Source: an uncultured Pseudomonadota bacterium (GTDB lineage: Bacteria > Pseudomonadota > Gammaproteobacteria > Steroidobacterales > Steroidobacteraceae). From it: DNA of 63,377 nucleotides. Shown piece after piece: positions 48,153-56,363 of the stretch. How positions within the stretch are numbered: position 1 is the first letter of the stretch; each line of letters begins with the position of its first letter. The notes beneath the pieces were generated by a model. The model was not told the DNA's origin, searched no databases, and was given only the letters and a program-made list of their open reading frames with translations. The position numbers and the translations under genes are program-made. The DNA is taken from NCBI GenBank assembly GCA_903879335.1, contig CAIRLC010000003.1:1-63377 (forward strand). Direction: 5' to 3'.

Positions 48153-48481
48153 GTGGTGATCCTCGTAATCCCGCGCGCGTCATTGCGCTTGGGGTTAGGG
48201 ACAGTGCGCTCTTTAGGCGTAATAGACGTGAGTACTTACGCGTATGAAAATATGAACATTACGCATAGACCGTGCGACGCCATCGTGACCCTAAGGCTCA
48301 CTCAGGCACGGCGTCATGGCGCCCATCGGGGCCACCGTGCCTGTCTCGGCACGCTGTCCTGCGCCTACCTCCTGCTGAGGACCAGGCGCCGTTCCGGTGC
48401 TTAAGGCCGGCAACGAAGACGCTGAAGGCGCCTCAGCGGCTCGGACCCCATCCGGGCCCGGCAATCCCTAGGCGGCGACGG
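48153..48481. other. Intergenic region between UrcA gene and tatD
   Basis: About 330 bases without a supported gene. It holds the UrcA promoter (minus) and an AT-rich core around 48235-48265 that contains the pair GCGTAAT (48217-48223) and ATTACGC (48258-48264), a widely spaced inverted repeat of uncertain meaning. Short frames across it are not convincing. Confidence 0.5.
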
Positions 48482-48487
48482 TAACAT
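48482..48487 (+). promoter_or_regulatory. -10-like element six bases before tatD start
   Basis: TAACAT is followed by AGGGCC and the ATG. AGGG is too close to the ATG to act as a normal Shine-Dalgarno, so a leaderless transcript is suggested. Confidence 0.4.
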
Positions 48488-48493
48488 AGGGCC

Positions 48494-49312
48494 ATGGACG
48501 CACCGCTTATCGACATCGGCATTAACCTCACCCACGACAGCTTCAATGCGGACCGCGCCGCGGTGCTGCAGCGCGCCCGTGAGGCCGGCCTGGTTCACTT
48601 GGTGATCACCGGCGCCTCGCTCAGTGGTGCCGAGCAGGCGGTTGCGCTGGCTGAGACCGATCCCGCCTTCTTATCGGCCACGGCCGGCGTTCATCCGCAC
48701 CATGCCAGCGAACTGACAGCCGCCACGCTGCCCCGTCTGGCAGCGGTCCTCGACCATCCCGCTGTGCGAGCGGCCGGCGAGTGCGGGCTCGACTACTTCC
48801 GGGATTACTCCCCCCGATCGGACCAGCACCGCGCCTTCGAACTGCAACTGCAGCTGGCCGTAGACCGGCAGCGGCCGGTGTTTTTGCATCAGCGGGACGC
48901 CCACGGCGATTTTCTGGCCATCCTGCGGGCGGCCGGCTCCTTGCCACCGGCCGTCGCGCATTGTTTCACCGGTTCGGTGGCGGAAGCCATGGATTACCTG
49001 GAACTCGGCTTGTACATCGGCATCACCGGTTGGATCTGCGACGAACGGCGCGGTCGGCATCTGGAGGAGGTGGTTCGGCACATTCCGGCCGACCGGCTGA
49101 TGATTGAGACGGACGGCCCTTATCTCCTGCCCCGCACCTTGCCGCAGAAGCCCGCCTCCCGCCGGAATGAGCCGGCGTACCTGCCGGAGGTTGCCCGGGT
49201 CGTTGCGGCCGCTCGCGGCGAGTCCATCGCCACCCTCGCCCATGCCACCACCGCCACGGCCACACGTTTTTTTGGTCTTAATGCGACCTCCTGGACAGCG
49301 GCGAATAGTTAA
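48494..49312 (+). CDS. tatD: TatD-type metal-dependent nuclease
   Basis: This 272-residue TIM-barrel hydrolase is of the TatD DNase family (3-prime exonuclease/DNA repair, quality control). The N-terminus LIDIGINLTHDSF has D-x-G-x-N instead of the HxH of YcfH-like members, which matches E. coli TatD itself. Other metal ligands are visible: AGECGLDYFRDYSPR (Glu), FLHQRDAHGDF (His), VAHCFTGS (His) and IETDGPYLLPR (Asp). Length is normal. No other tat genes are nearby. Confidence 0.92.
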   Translation: MDAPLIDIGINLTHDSFNADRAAVLQRAREAGLVHLVITGASLSGAEQAVALAETDPAFLSATAGVHPHHASELTAATLPRLAAVLDHPAVRAAGECGLDYFRDYSPRSDQHRAFELQLQLAVDRQRPVFLHQRDAHGDFLAILRAAGSLPPAVAHCFTGSVAEAMDYLELGLYIGITGWICDERRGRHLEEVVRHIPADRLMIETDGPYLLPRTLPQKPASRRNEPAYLPEVARVVAAARGESIATLAHATTATATRFFGLNATSWTAANS

Positions 49313-49359
49313 TCTAATTTATCATCTATCGATATCAAGTCTCTGTTACGGAAGTATTT

Positions 49360-50775
49360 ATGATTAATCCAAAACTGCTGGCGCAGCGCATTGATGAAGA
49401 ATGGACACAGTCCATTGAGGGACTGCTGGCGGACTACGTCCGCATCCCCAACAAGTCGGTCCTGTTCGATCCGGACTGGGAAGCCCATGGACACATGGAC
49501 CGCGCCGCCGCGTTATTGGCGGGCTGGGCATCCACCCAACCTATCGCCGGCCTGACCGTGGAGGTCCTGCGTCTGCCGGGCCGTACACCGGTGATTTATG
49601 CCGAGGTGCAGGGCACCGCCCCCGGACGCGTGTTGCTGTACGGGCATTTTGACAAGCAGCCCGAGTTCACCGGCTGGGAGCCCGGCTTGAGCCCATGGGA
49701 GCCGGTCTTCCGCGACGGCAAGCTCTACGGCCGCGGTGGCGCGGATGATGGCTATGCCATCTTCTCCAGTTTGCTGGCGATTCGTCTGCTGCAGGAACAG
49801 GGGGTGCCACACGCCGCCTGCTCCATTTTGATTGAGGGCAGCGAGGAGTCCGGCAGCATCGACCTGCCCGCCTACGTCGAGCATCTGGCCGACCGCCTCG
49901 GCGAGCCCGATCTCGTCGTCTGCTTGGACGCCGAGTGCGGCAACTACGACCAGTTCTGGCTCACCACCAGCCTGCGCGGCAACTTGGTCGGCACCTTGAG
50001 CGTCGAGGTGCTGACCGAAGGGGTGCACTCGGGCATGGGCACCGGCATCGCCGCCTCGCCCTTTCGACTCTTGCGCGGACTGCTGGATCGGCTGGAAAAC
50101 GTTCACAACGGCGATATCGCGCTCGAATCCCTACACGTCCCGACGCCCGCCCACCGCGTGGCCGAAGCCCGGGCGGCTGCACAGGTGCTGGGTGATGAAG
50201 TGGCCGGCAAACTGCCTTTTGCCGAAGGCGTTCATCCGCTCTCCGACGATGCGACCGAATTACTGATCAACAGCACCTGGAAGCCGACCCTGACGATTAC
50301 CGGTGCCGAGGGTCTACCCGCCTTGGGTAGCGCCGGCAATGTGTTATTGCCCCGGGTGGCGGTGAAGGTGTCGATGCGTTTGCCGCCCACCTTGGATGCG
50401 CAGCTTGCTGCGGCCCAGGTGAAGTCGACCCTTGAGCGCGACCCGCCGTACGGCGCACGCGTGCAATTCGACATCAATTCATCACTGGGCGGCTGGCACG
50501 CGCCCGCCCTGGCGCCTTGGCTGGATCAGGCCTTGCAGCAGGCCTCGCAGCATCACTTTGGCAAGCCCTGTCTTGCGATGGGGACCGGCGGCAGCATTCC
50601 CTTCATCGGGATGTTGGCTGCACGCTATCCGAAGACGCAATTCTTGGTCACCGGCGTCTTAGGCCCGAAATCGAATGCCCATGGCCCCAATGAGTTCTTG
50701 CACCTCGGCATGGTGCGCGGCGTCACGGCCTGTGCGGCCGAGATTTTGGCCGCCCACGGGGCCCGACCGGTCTGA
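49360..50775 (+). CDS. M20 family dipeptidase/metallopeptidase
   Basis: This 471-residue di-zinc peptidase is probably cytosolic. The metal-site blocks are LLYGHFDKQPEF (His, about residue 89), GRGGADDGYAIFSS (bridging Asp), IEGSEESGSID (catalytic Glu-Glu) and the late HGPNEFLHL (His). A lid or dimerisation domain is inserted in the middle, starting after the NLVGTLSVEVLTEGVHSGMG block. GGAAG lies before the ATG. The substrate is likely a dipeptide or a modified amino acid; family members include CNDP-like dipeptidases. Confidence 0.9.
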   Translation: MINPKLLAQRIDEEWTQSIEGLLADYVRIPNKSVLFDPDWEAHGHMDRAAALLAGWASTQPIAGLTVEVLRLPGRTPVIYAEVQGTAPGRVLLYGHFDKQPEFTGWEPGLSPWEPVFRDGKLYGRGGADDGYAIFSSLLAIRLLQEQGVPHAACSILIEGSEESGSIDLPAYVEHLADRLGEPDLVVCLDAECGNYDQFWLTTSLRGNLVGTLSVEVLTEGVHSGMGTGIAASPFRLLRGLLDRLENVHNGDIALESLHVPTPAHRVAEARAAAQVLGDEVAGKLPFAEGVHPLSDDATELLINSTWKPTLTITGAEGLPALGSAGNVLLPRVAVKVSMRLPPTLDAQLAAAQVKSTLERDPPYGARVQFDINSSLGGWHAPALAPWLDQALQQASQHHFGKPCLAMGTGGSIPFIGMLAARYPKTQFLVTGVLGPKSNAHGPNEFLHLGMVRGVTACAAEILAAHGARPV

Positions 50776-50787
50776 GGATGAAATCAC

Positions 50788-51372
50788 TCACGCCGAGCGG
50801 CGCAATGCCCTCGGCGTGGGTTGGGTCTGGGTGCTGACCTCTCGCCAGGCGGTGCAGTAGAGATCACCCACCTCAGTGGCCGGAGCGGCCAAATCAGCCA
50901 CCGACTCCATCAAGAGCGTGCGGGGCGGCGCGGCAGTCGCAAACCGTGCCCGCGACAGCAGCACCACACGGCCCTCCACCGGCACATCGTCACCGCCCAA
51001 GGCGCGCACCGCAGCCATGCGATCGTAGAGCGTCTCGAGGGGATTTAAGAAGGTGCGTCGGCTCGACCGATCCATGACTGTCCACTCCGACATGTGCTCG
51101 CCACCAAAGACTGCACCGCGCACGTCGCGCACATCCAAGATCACCAGGCCTATTGAGGTGCGTAGCAGGAAGTCGACGTGATACCAGCCATCGAGGCCAT
51201 CCGGGATCAGTACGTCACGCTGATAATCCGGGGCGATTGACTCAATGAGTTGCACTAAGCGGCGACGCTGCCGTTGCGCACGGCGCCACGCCCACACGGC
51301 CAGCCCGATGAAAGCCGCCGCGCAGAGCGCGGCGCCCCCGTAGAGCGCCAAGCGCAGCGTCGCCTCGTTCAC
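50788..51372 (-). CDS. Membrane-anchored NERD-domain protein
   Basis: This 194-residue protein has an N-terminal transmembrane helix (about residues 10-28), an arginine-rich juxtamembrane segment, and a domain with YQRDVLIPDGLDGWYHVDFLL and IGLVILDVRDVRGAVFGG that matches the nuclease-related NERD fold (D...E/D-x-K-like, here ILDVRD lacks the usual lysine). It may be catalytically impaired. The GTG start overlaps the thrC stop (GTGA), so it is co-translated with the threonine genes. A functional link to threonine synthesis is not evident. Confidence 0.75.
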   Translation of the reverse strand: MNEATLRLALYGGAALCAAAFIGLAVWAWRRAQRQRRRLVQLIESIAPDYQRDVLIPDGLDGWYHVDFLLRTSIGLVILDVRDVRGAVFGGEHMSEWTVMDRSSRRTFLNPLETLYDRMAAVRALGGDDVPVEGRVVLLSRARFATAAPPRTLLMESVADLAAPATEVGDLYCTAWREVSTQTQPTPRALRRSA

Positions 51373-52664
51373 CGCAGTACCGCAGCCAGTGCCTCTAGGG
51401 TGGCCGGCACTTCAGTCACCGAGCGCGGCAACTCAAGCAGACGCGCCAAAGAATCCGGTACCGGCACGGTATGCCCGACCAAGGGCTCGACCGTTTCGGG
51501 GAACTTGGCCGGATGAGCGGTGCCAACCAGCACCCAAGGCCCCTTAACCTTGTCCGCCGCAGACAGGCGATCATAGGTCTCGGCCGCGCAGGCCGTGTGC
51601 GGGCACCAGGTTTCACCGAGCGCCGTGCGGTCGTGGGTGATCCGCGCGCGGATGGCCTCATCGCTCACACTGTCGGCGCGCACGGCCGCGGTGATGTCAT
51701 CGTGTACCGGGTGCAAATAACGGAGGCGCTCCATATTCGACGGATTACCGACGTCCATCGCCGAGGCAAGCGTAGCCACCGACGGGCGTGGCTCCCAGAC
51801 ACCGGTCTCGAGAAAATCGGGCACGGTGCGGTTGGCATTGAAGGTGATCACGAGCTCGCCGATCGGCAAGCCCATCTTCCGGGCCCAGACCGCTGCCAAG
51901 ACATTGCCCAGGTTGCCACTCGGCACAATGAAGTTGACCTTTTTGCCGGTCCGCCTAAACCCTTGCAAGCTGGCCGCCACGTAGTAGCAGGCCTGTGGCA
52001 GGAGACGACCGATATTGATGCTGTTGGCCGACGACAGTTCGCGGTGGGCTGCGAGCTCCGGGTCGGCAAATGCCGCTTTGACGAGGCGCTGACAGTCGTC
52101 GAAGGTGCCCGCCACCGAGAGGGAGCGAACGTTACCGCCCCAACAGGTCAACTGCAGCTCTTGGCGCGGCGAGACGAGGCCCCGTGGGAATAAGACAACG
52201 ACCTCAATACCCGGCCGATCATGGAACGCTGCCGCGACCGCACCACCGGTGTCGCCTGAAGTGGCGACCAATATGGTCAACGTGCGATCCGTCGCACGCG
52301 GGATCCGCGCCATGCACGCCGCCAAAAAGCGTGCGCCGAAATCCTTAAACGCAGCCGTCGGGCCGTGAAACAACTCGAGCACGGAGGCGTCGCCGGACAC
52401 CGGCAGTGCCTTCAAGGGCACCGGAAAATCAAAGGCCTCGGCCACGATCGCCGGCAGTTGGCTGGCCAGCGGATCACCCGCAAACAAAGGCGCCAGGAAC
52501 TTCGGCGCCACCGCTGCGATCCCGTCCAAGCCGTCGAAATCCGCCACGGTGAAGCTTGGGAACTCATCGGGCACGTAGAGCCCACCGTCCGGGGCGATGC
52601 CGCGCGCCAATGCTTCCGACAGGGTCGCCGTTTCGCCGGCGTTACGCGTCGAATGAAAACGCAT
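51369..52664 (-). CDS. thrC: Threonine synthase
   Basis: This 431-residue PLP enzyme converts O-phosphohomoserine to threonine. The PLP lysine is in HGPTAAFKDFGARF (about residue 107); PSGNLGNVLAAVWARKMG is the phosphate-binding segment. It is the gammaproteobacterial-type short form (E. coli ThrC-like), beginning MRFHSTRNAGETATLSEAL. It shares a TGATG junction with thrB upstream and a GTGA junction with the NERD gene downstream. Confidence 0.96.
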   Translation of the reverse strand: MRFHSTRNAGETATLSEALARGIAPDGGLYVPDEFPSFTVADFDGLDGIAAVAPKFLAPLFAGDPLASQLPAIVAEAFDFPVPLKALPVSGDASVLELFHGPTAAFKDFGARFLAACMARIPRATDRTLTILVATSGDTGGAVAAAFHDRPGIEVVVLFPRGLVSPRQELQLTCWGGNVRSLSVAGTFDDCQRLVKAAFADPELAAHRELSSANSINIGRLLPQACYYVAASLQGFRRTGKKVNFIVPSGNLGNVLAAVWARKMGLPIGELVITFNANRTVPDFLETGVWEPRPSVATLASAMDVGNPSNMERLRYLHPVHDDITAAVRADSVSDEAIRARITHDRTALGETWCPHTACAAETYDRLSAADKVKGPWVLVGTAHPAKFPETVEPLVGHTVPVPDSLARLLELPRSVTEVPATLEALAAVLR

Positions 52665-53593
52665 CAGTCGATCACCCGGGCGCCGGTCTGCTCAATCGCC
52701 GAGATCCAGCTGTCGGACTCCAGTCCATTGGCTGCAAAAGCGGCCACCATGTCGGCGCGAATCGCCTCAGCGGCGCTTTCCTCACACCACGCAAACACCG
52801 TGGGGCCGGCGCCCGAGATGGAGCAACCGAGCGCACCGTGCGCCATGGCTGCGGCCTTCACGGCCTTAAATCCTGGAATCAGCGTTTGTCGCTGCCGCTC
52901 AATGATCACGTCCTCGAACGCATCGCGGATCATGTCCAAATCATTGGTGTAGCACGCCGAAATGAACCCGGCCAGGTTGGCGCACTGCCAGACCAGATCC
53001 GACATCTCGACCGTCTTCGACAAAATGCCGCGCGCCTCCTTGGTCGAGAGGAACATGTGCGGATGGACCAGCACCGCTTTGATACCCGGCGGCACTGGGA
53101 TTTGCTTCGTACGAGGGTGATCGACGCCCACCGTCAAAACCAAGCCGCCGAAGAGGCTGGGTGCAATGTTGTCAACGTGTACCGAGCCCGAGGCCACCGC
53201 CTCGCCCTTCATCGCGTACTTCAAGAGTTCGATTTTGGACAGGGGCGTCGCTAACAGCGCATTGCCCGCCACCACCGCGGCGACCGCGGATGCGGCCGAG
53301 CCGCCCAGACCGGACCCGAGCGGTATGCCCTTCTCGATCGTCATTTCAAAACCAAAATCGAGCTTCTCGTCTTGCGCGAGACTCAACAAGGCGCGACCCG
53401 CCGTGTTCTTTTCTGCCTCGAGCGGCAAATCCACGGCCACGCCGGTAATCGCCTTAATGGTGACCCCTGGGGTTGCCGTGCGCACCACGTGCACGCGATC
53501 GCCAATGGCTTCGACCGTGTGACCCAAAATATCGAAACCGATACCGACGTTGCCGACGCTTGCAGGTGCGAAGGCGGTAGCTGAGTTACGCAA
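52664..53593 (-). CDS. thrB: Homoserine kinase
   Basis: This 309-residue GHMP kinase phosphorylates homoserine. The ATP-binding loop GIPLGSGLGGSAASAVAAV (about residues 85-103) is perfect; SATAFAPASVGNVGIGFDILG is the N-terminal block, and GCSISGAGPTVFAW the C-terminal one. The start is TTG with GAGGTG seven bases upstream, 14 bases after thrA. It overlaps thrC by TGATG. Confidence 0.95.
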   Translation of the reverse strand: MRNSATAFAPASVGNVGIGFDILGHTVEAIGDRVHVVRTATPGVTIKAITGVAVDLPLEAEKNTAGRALLSLAQDEKLDFGFEMTIEKGIPLGSGLGGSAASAVAAVVAGNALLATPLSKIELLKYAMKGEAVASGSVHVDNIAPSLFGGLVLTVGVDHPRTKQIPVPPGIKAVLVHPHMFLSTKEARGILSKTVEMSDLVWQCANLAGFISACYTNDLDMIRDAFEDVIIERQRQTLIPGFKAVKAAAMAHGALGCSISGAGPTVFAWCEESAAEAIRADMVAAFAANGLESDSWISAIEQTGARVID

Positions 53594-53607
53594 GAGACAC
53601 CTCAGAA

Positions 53608-56112
53608 TTAAATGTTCGCGCCGACATAGGCGGCAAGTCGCAGCAGGTCAGCGAACACACCACCCGCCGTCACCTCAGGACCCGCGCCGGGTCCCTGCAC
53701 GATGAGTGGGTTATCGCAGTAACGCATGGTTTCAAAGCGCACGACGTTGTCCGTCAATGCGATGTTGGCAAAGGCGTGCTTGCGATCCAGGCGCACGAGG
53801 CCCACGGTAGCGGTCCCTGCCCGCGCGTCCAAACGGCCCACGTAGCGCAGCACTTGACCGGCGGCTGCAGCCTCGGCGTAACGCGCTTGCATCGCAGCAT
53901 CGAATTCGGGCAGTCGGTTCAGGAACTCCTCGACCGAGCAGTCGACCAGCGCATCCGGCACCAAGCTTTCGACCTGCACGTCGGGCAATTCCAGCTTGAG
54001 CCCGATTTCGCGGCCCAAAATGATCAACTTACGCGCGACATCGGTGCCCGACAGATCGTCGCGCGGATCCGGCTCGGTGTAGCCCTTCTGCTTCGCAGTC
54101 TTTACGATCGACGAGAAGGCCTCGGAGCCGTCGTAGACGTTGAACAAATAGGCCAAGGTGCCCGAGAAAATGCCCTCGATCGAGCGCACTTGATCTCCGG
54201 TCTCCCGCAGGTCACGCAGCGTCTGGATCACGGGCAGGCCCGCGCCGACGGTCGCCTCATAGAGGTAGTGCGACCCAACCGCTCGACGGGTCGCGCCGAG
54301 CGACGCGTAATACGCATAGGGGCCGCTATTGGCTTTCTTATTCGGCGTGACGAGGTGAATCCCGGCCGCCAACCAGTCACGGTAGTTTTGCGCGACATCA
54401 GCGCTCGCCGAACAATCGATGATCACGGCATGCGGCAGATGTTCAGCCTGTACGTGGCGCGCAAAAGCGGCCAGATCCAAGGGCTGCCAACGGTCGGCCG
54501 GCACTTCTTTCCAGGCGTCCGGGGCAATCGGCGCATCTGACAACAGCATCTTCGTCGAGCGCACGATTCCGCGCACGCGCAAGTCCAAGTGCGCGCCGCC
54601 AGAGAGTCGCTCCATCTGGCCGGCCAGTTGTCCTAAGAGCGCACTACCGACGAGGCCAGGCCCAATAAGGCCGATCGAAATGGTGTGCGGCGAGAGATAG
54701 AAGCCGGCGTGCACGGATTGCAGCGCGCGAGTGGAGTGCTTCGCATCGATAACGACCGAGATATTGCGCTCGGAGGCACCCTGTGCGATCGCACGGACGT
54801 TTATGCCCGCGTCGCCGAGCGTCTGGAAGACCTTGGCCGCCACGCCATGGCTGCCGGCCATGCCGTCGCCGACCACCGCGAGAATCGCGCAGTCGCGACT
54901 GACCTCGACCCGCTGGATTTGCCCTTCACGCAACTCAAGGTCGAAGGCGCGCCGGACCACCTCGCCCGCCGCGACGGCTTCGGCGTCCGGCACCGCGATG
55001 CAGATCGAGTGTTCGGAGGATCCCTGCGAAATCAAAATCACCGAGATACCCGCTTCCTGGAGCGAGCCGAATAGGCGCTGCGCCGTACCCGGTACACCGA
55101 TCATGCCGGCGCCTTCCAGATTGACGATCGCCACTTGATCGATGGTCGTGATGCCCTTGACTTTGTGGGCTGAATTCGGCCGCGCGCAAATGACCGTGCC
55201 CGGCATCTGCGGTCGGAAGGTATTCTTGATGAGGATCGGGATCTCGCGCGAGACGGCGGGCGCCATCGTTTGCGGATGGATCACCTTCGCACCGAAGTAG
55301 GCAAGCTCCATCGCTTCGCTATAGGACAGTGAGTCGATGACCTTCGCATCCGGCACGCGCCGCGGATCGGCCGACAGAACACCATCGACGTCCGTCCAAA
55401 TCACGATCTCTTGCGCGTTCAACAAGGCGCCGAAAATCGACGCGGAGAAATCGCTGCCGTTACGACCGAGGGTCGTCTGGATGCCGCGGCTATCGGCGGC
55501 CACAAACCCGGTGATGACCAAGGTGCCGGCAAAATCAGCCGGGACCAGTTTGGCCAAGGCCGCTTGTGAGGCTTCCCACTGTACGGATGGGCCCAAGGGG
55601 CCCCACTCCACGACCACCGCCAAGCGGGCATCGATCCACAGCACCGGCGCCGCGCTTTTGCCGCGTTCAGCCAAGACGCGCGCAAAGAGCCGCGTCGACC
55701 AGATCTCGCCGTAACCGGCCACGAGGTCGCGGATATTCTGCCCAGCTGAGCGCAATAGGCTCACCGCTTGCAGGAGACCCGCAATATCCCGGCAATCGGC
55801 CTTCAGGACGTCGATGTAGGCAGCCGCACCGGCCGCACTCAGCAGCGTTTGCGCGATCTGAATATGTTTATCTTCAAGCGCTTGCAAGCTTGCCGGCGCT
55901 GCGGGGTCGCGACGCTCTGCCAGGGCCACAAGATTTAACAAGCCGTCCGTGACGCCTTTGCAGGCCGAGAGCACCACACCCACGTGCGGCACCGGCGTCG
56001 ATTCGATGATGTCGGCCACACGCGCAATGCACTCGGCATCCGCCACCGACGAGCCGCCAAATTTGTGAACCACCCAGCGGCGGTCGGCGACCGCTTTTGC
56101 GTTCAAAGTCAT
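53608..56112 (-). CDS. thrA: Bifunctional aspartokinase / homoserine dehydrogenase I
   Basis: This 834-residue fusion enzyme catalyses the first and third steps from aspartate to threonine. The kinase domain starts WVVHKFGGSSVADAECI (about residues 13-29) and runs to about 300; two ACT domains (about 315-460) with GAGMIGVPGTAQRLF and VALG-type segments are the threonine-binding regulatory site; homoserine dehydrogenase follows with IGLIGPGLVGSALLGQL and GTLAYLFNVYDG. I chose the ATG giving the KFGGSS block near the N-terminus. No leader peptide or attenuator is visible in the 75 bases upstream, so feedback inhibition may be the main control. Confidence 0.95.
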   Translation of the reverse strand: MTLNAKAVADRRWVVHKFGGSSVADAECIARVADIIESTPVPHVGVVLSACKGVTDGLLNLVALAERRDPAAPASLQALEDKHIQIAQTLLSAAGAAAYIDVLKADCRDIAGLLQAVSLLRSAGQNIRDLVAGYGEIWSTRLFARVLAERGKSAAPVLWIDARLAVVVEWGPLGPSVQWEASQAALAKLVPADFAGTLVITGFVAADSRGIQTTLGRNGSDFSASIFGALLNAQEIVIWTDVDGVLSADPRRVPDAKVIDSLSYSEAMELAYFGAKVIHPQTMAPAVSREIPILIKNTFRPQMPGTVICARPNSAHKVKGITTIDQVAIVNLEGAGMIGVPGTAQRLFGSLQEAGISVILISQGSSEHSICIAVPDAEAVAAGEVVRRAFDLELREGQIQRVEVSRDCAILAVVGDGMAGSHGVAAKVFQTLGDAGINVRAIAQGASERNISVVIDAKHSTRALQSVHAGFYLSPHTISIGLIGPGLVGSALLGQLAGQMERLSGGAHLDLRVRGIVRSTKMLLSDAPIAPDAWKEVPADRWQPLDLAAFARHVQAEHLPHAVIIDCSASADVAQNYRDWLAAGIHLVTPNKKANSGPYAYYASLGATRRAVGSHYLYEATVGAGLPVIQTLRDLRETGDQVRSIEGIFSGTLAYLFNVYDGSEAFSSIVKTAKQKGYTEPDPRDDLSGTDVARKLIILGREIGLKLELPDVQVESLVPDALVDCSVEEFLNRLPEFDAAMQARYAEAAAAGQVLRYVGRLDARAGTATVGLVRLDRKHAFANIALTDNVVRFETMRYCDNPLIVQGPGAGPEVTAGGVFADLLRLAAYVGANI

Positions 56113-56186
56113 CGTACTACCGTCCAGTGCAAATTCGTTGCGGCGCACAATTTACTGTCCGGGTGGAGCCCGGGCAAGCAATTAAC

Positions 56187-56363
56187 TTATTTTCTGCGAG
56201 ATCGCGCACGGTGCCAGGCTGCGAGCAAGCCGATCACGGCGGGAAAACGCACCAACCGAACCAACATTAAGGCAATCCAGCGATCCTTCGGCGACAGCGC
56301 AAAGCGGCTCAGAAGCCCATCATAAAAGCCCGGCTGCGCCTCATGGACGACCGGCGCCCTCAA
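56187..56363 (-). CDS. Possible small protein coupled to ygiQ
   Basis: A 58-residue reading frame starts at a TTG that overlaps the ygiQ stop codon as TTGA, with a GGGGG stretch upstream. The translation [19 protein letters not shown] continues with a hydrophobic and then strongly basic end ([11 protein letters not shown]), which looks like a small membrane-associated protein rather than random sequence. The frame is also open further upstream within ygiQ, but there it is arginine/alanine-rich. I do not recognise it; it could be spurious. Confidence 0.4.
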   Translation of the reverse strand: MRAPVVHEAQPGFYDGLLSRFALSPKDRWIALMLVRLVRFPAVIGLLAAWHRARSRRK

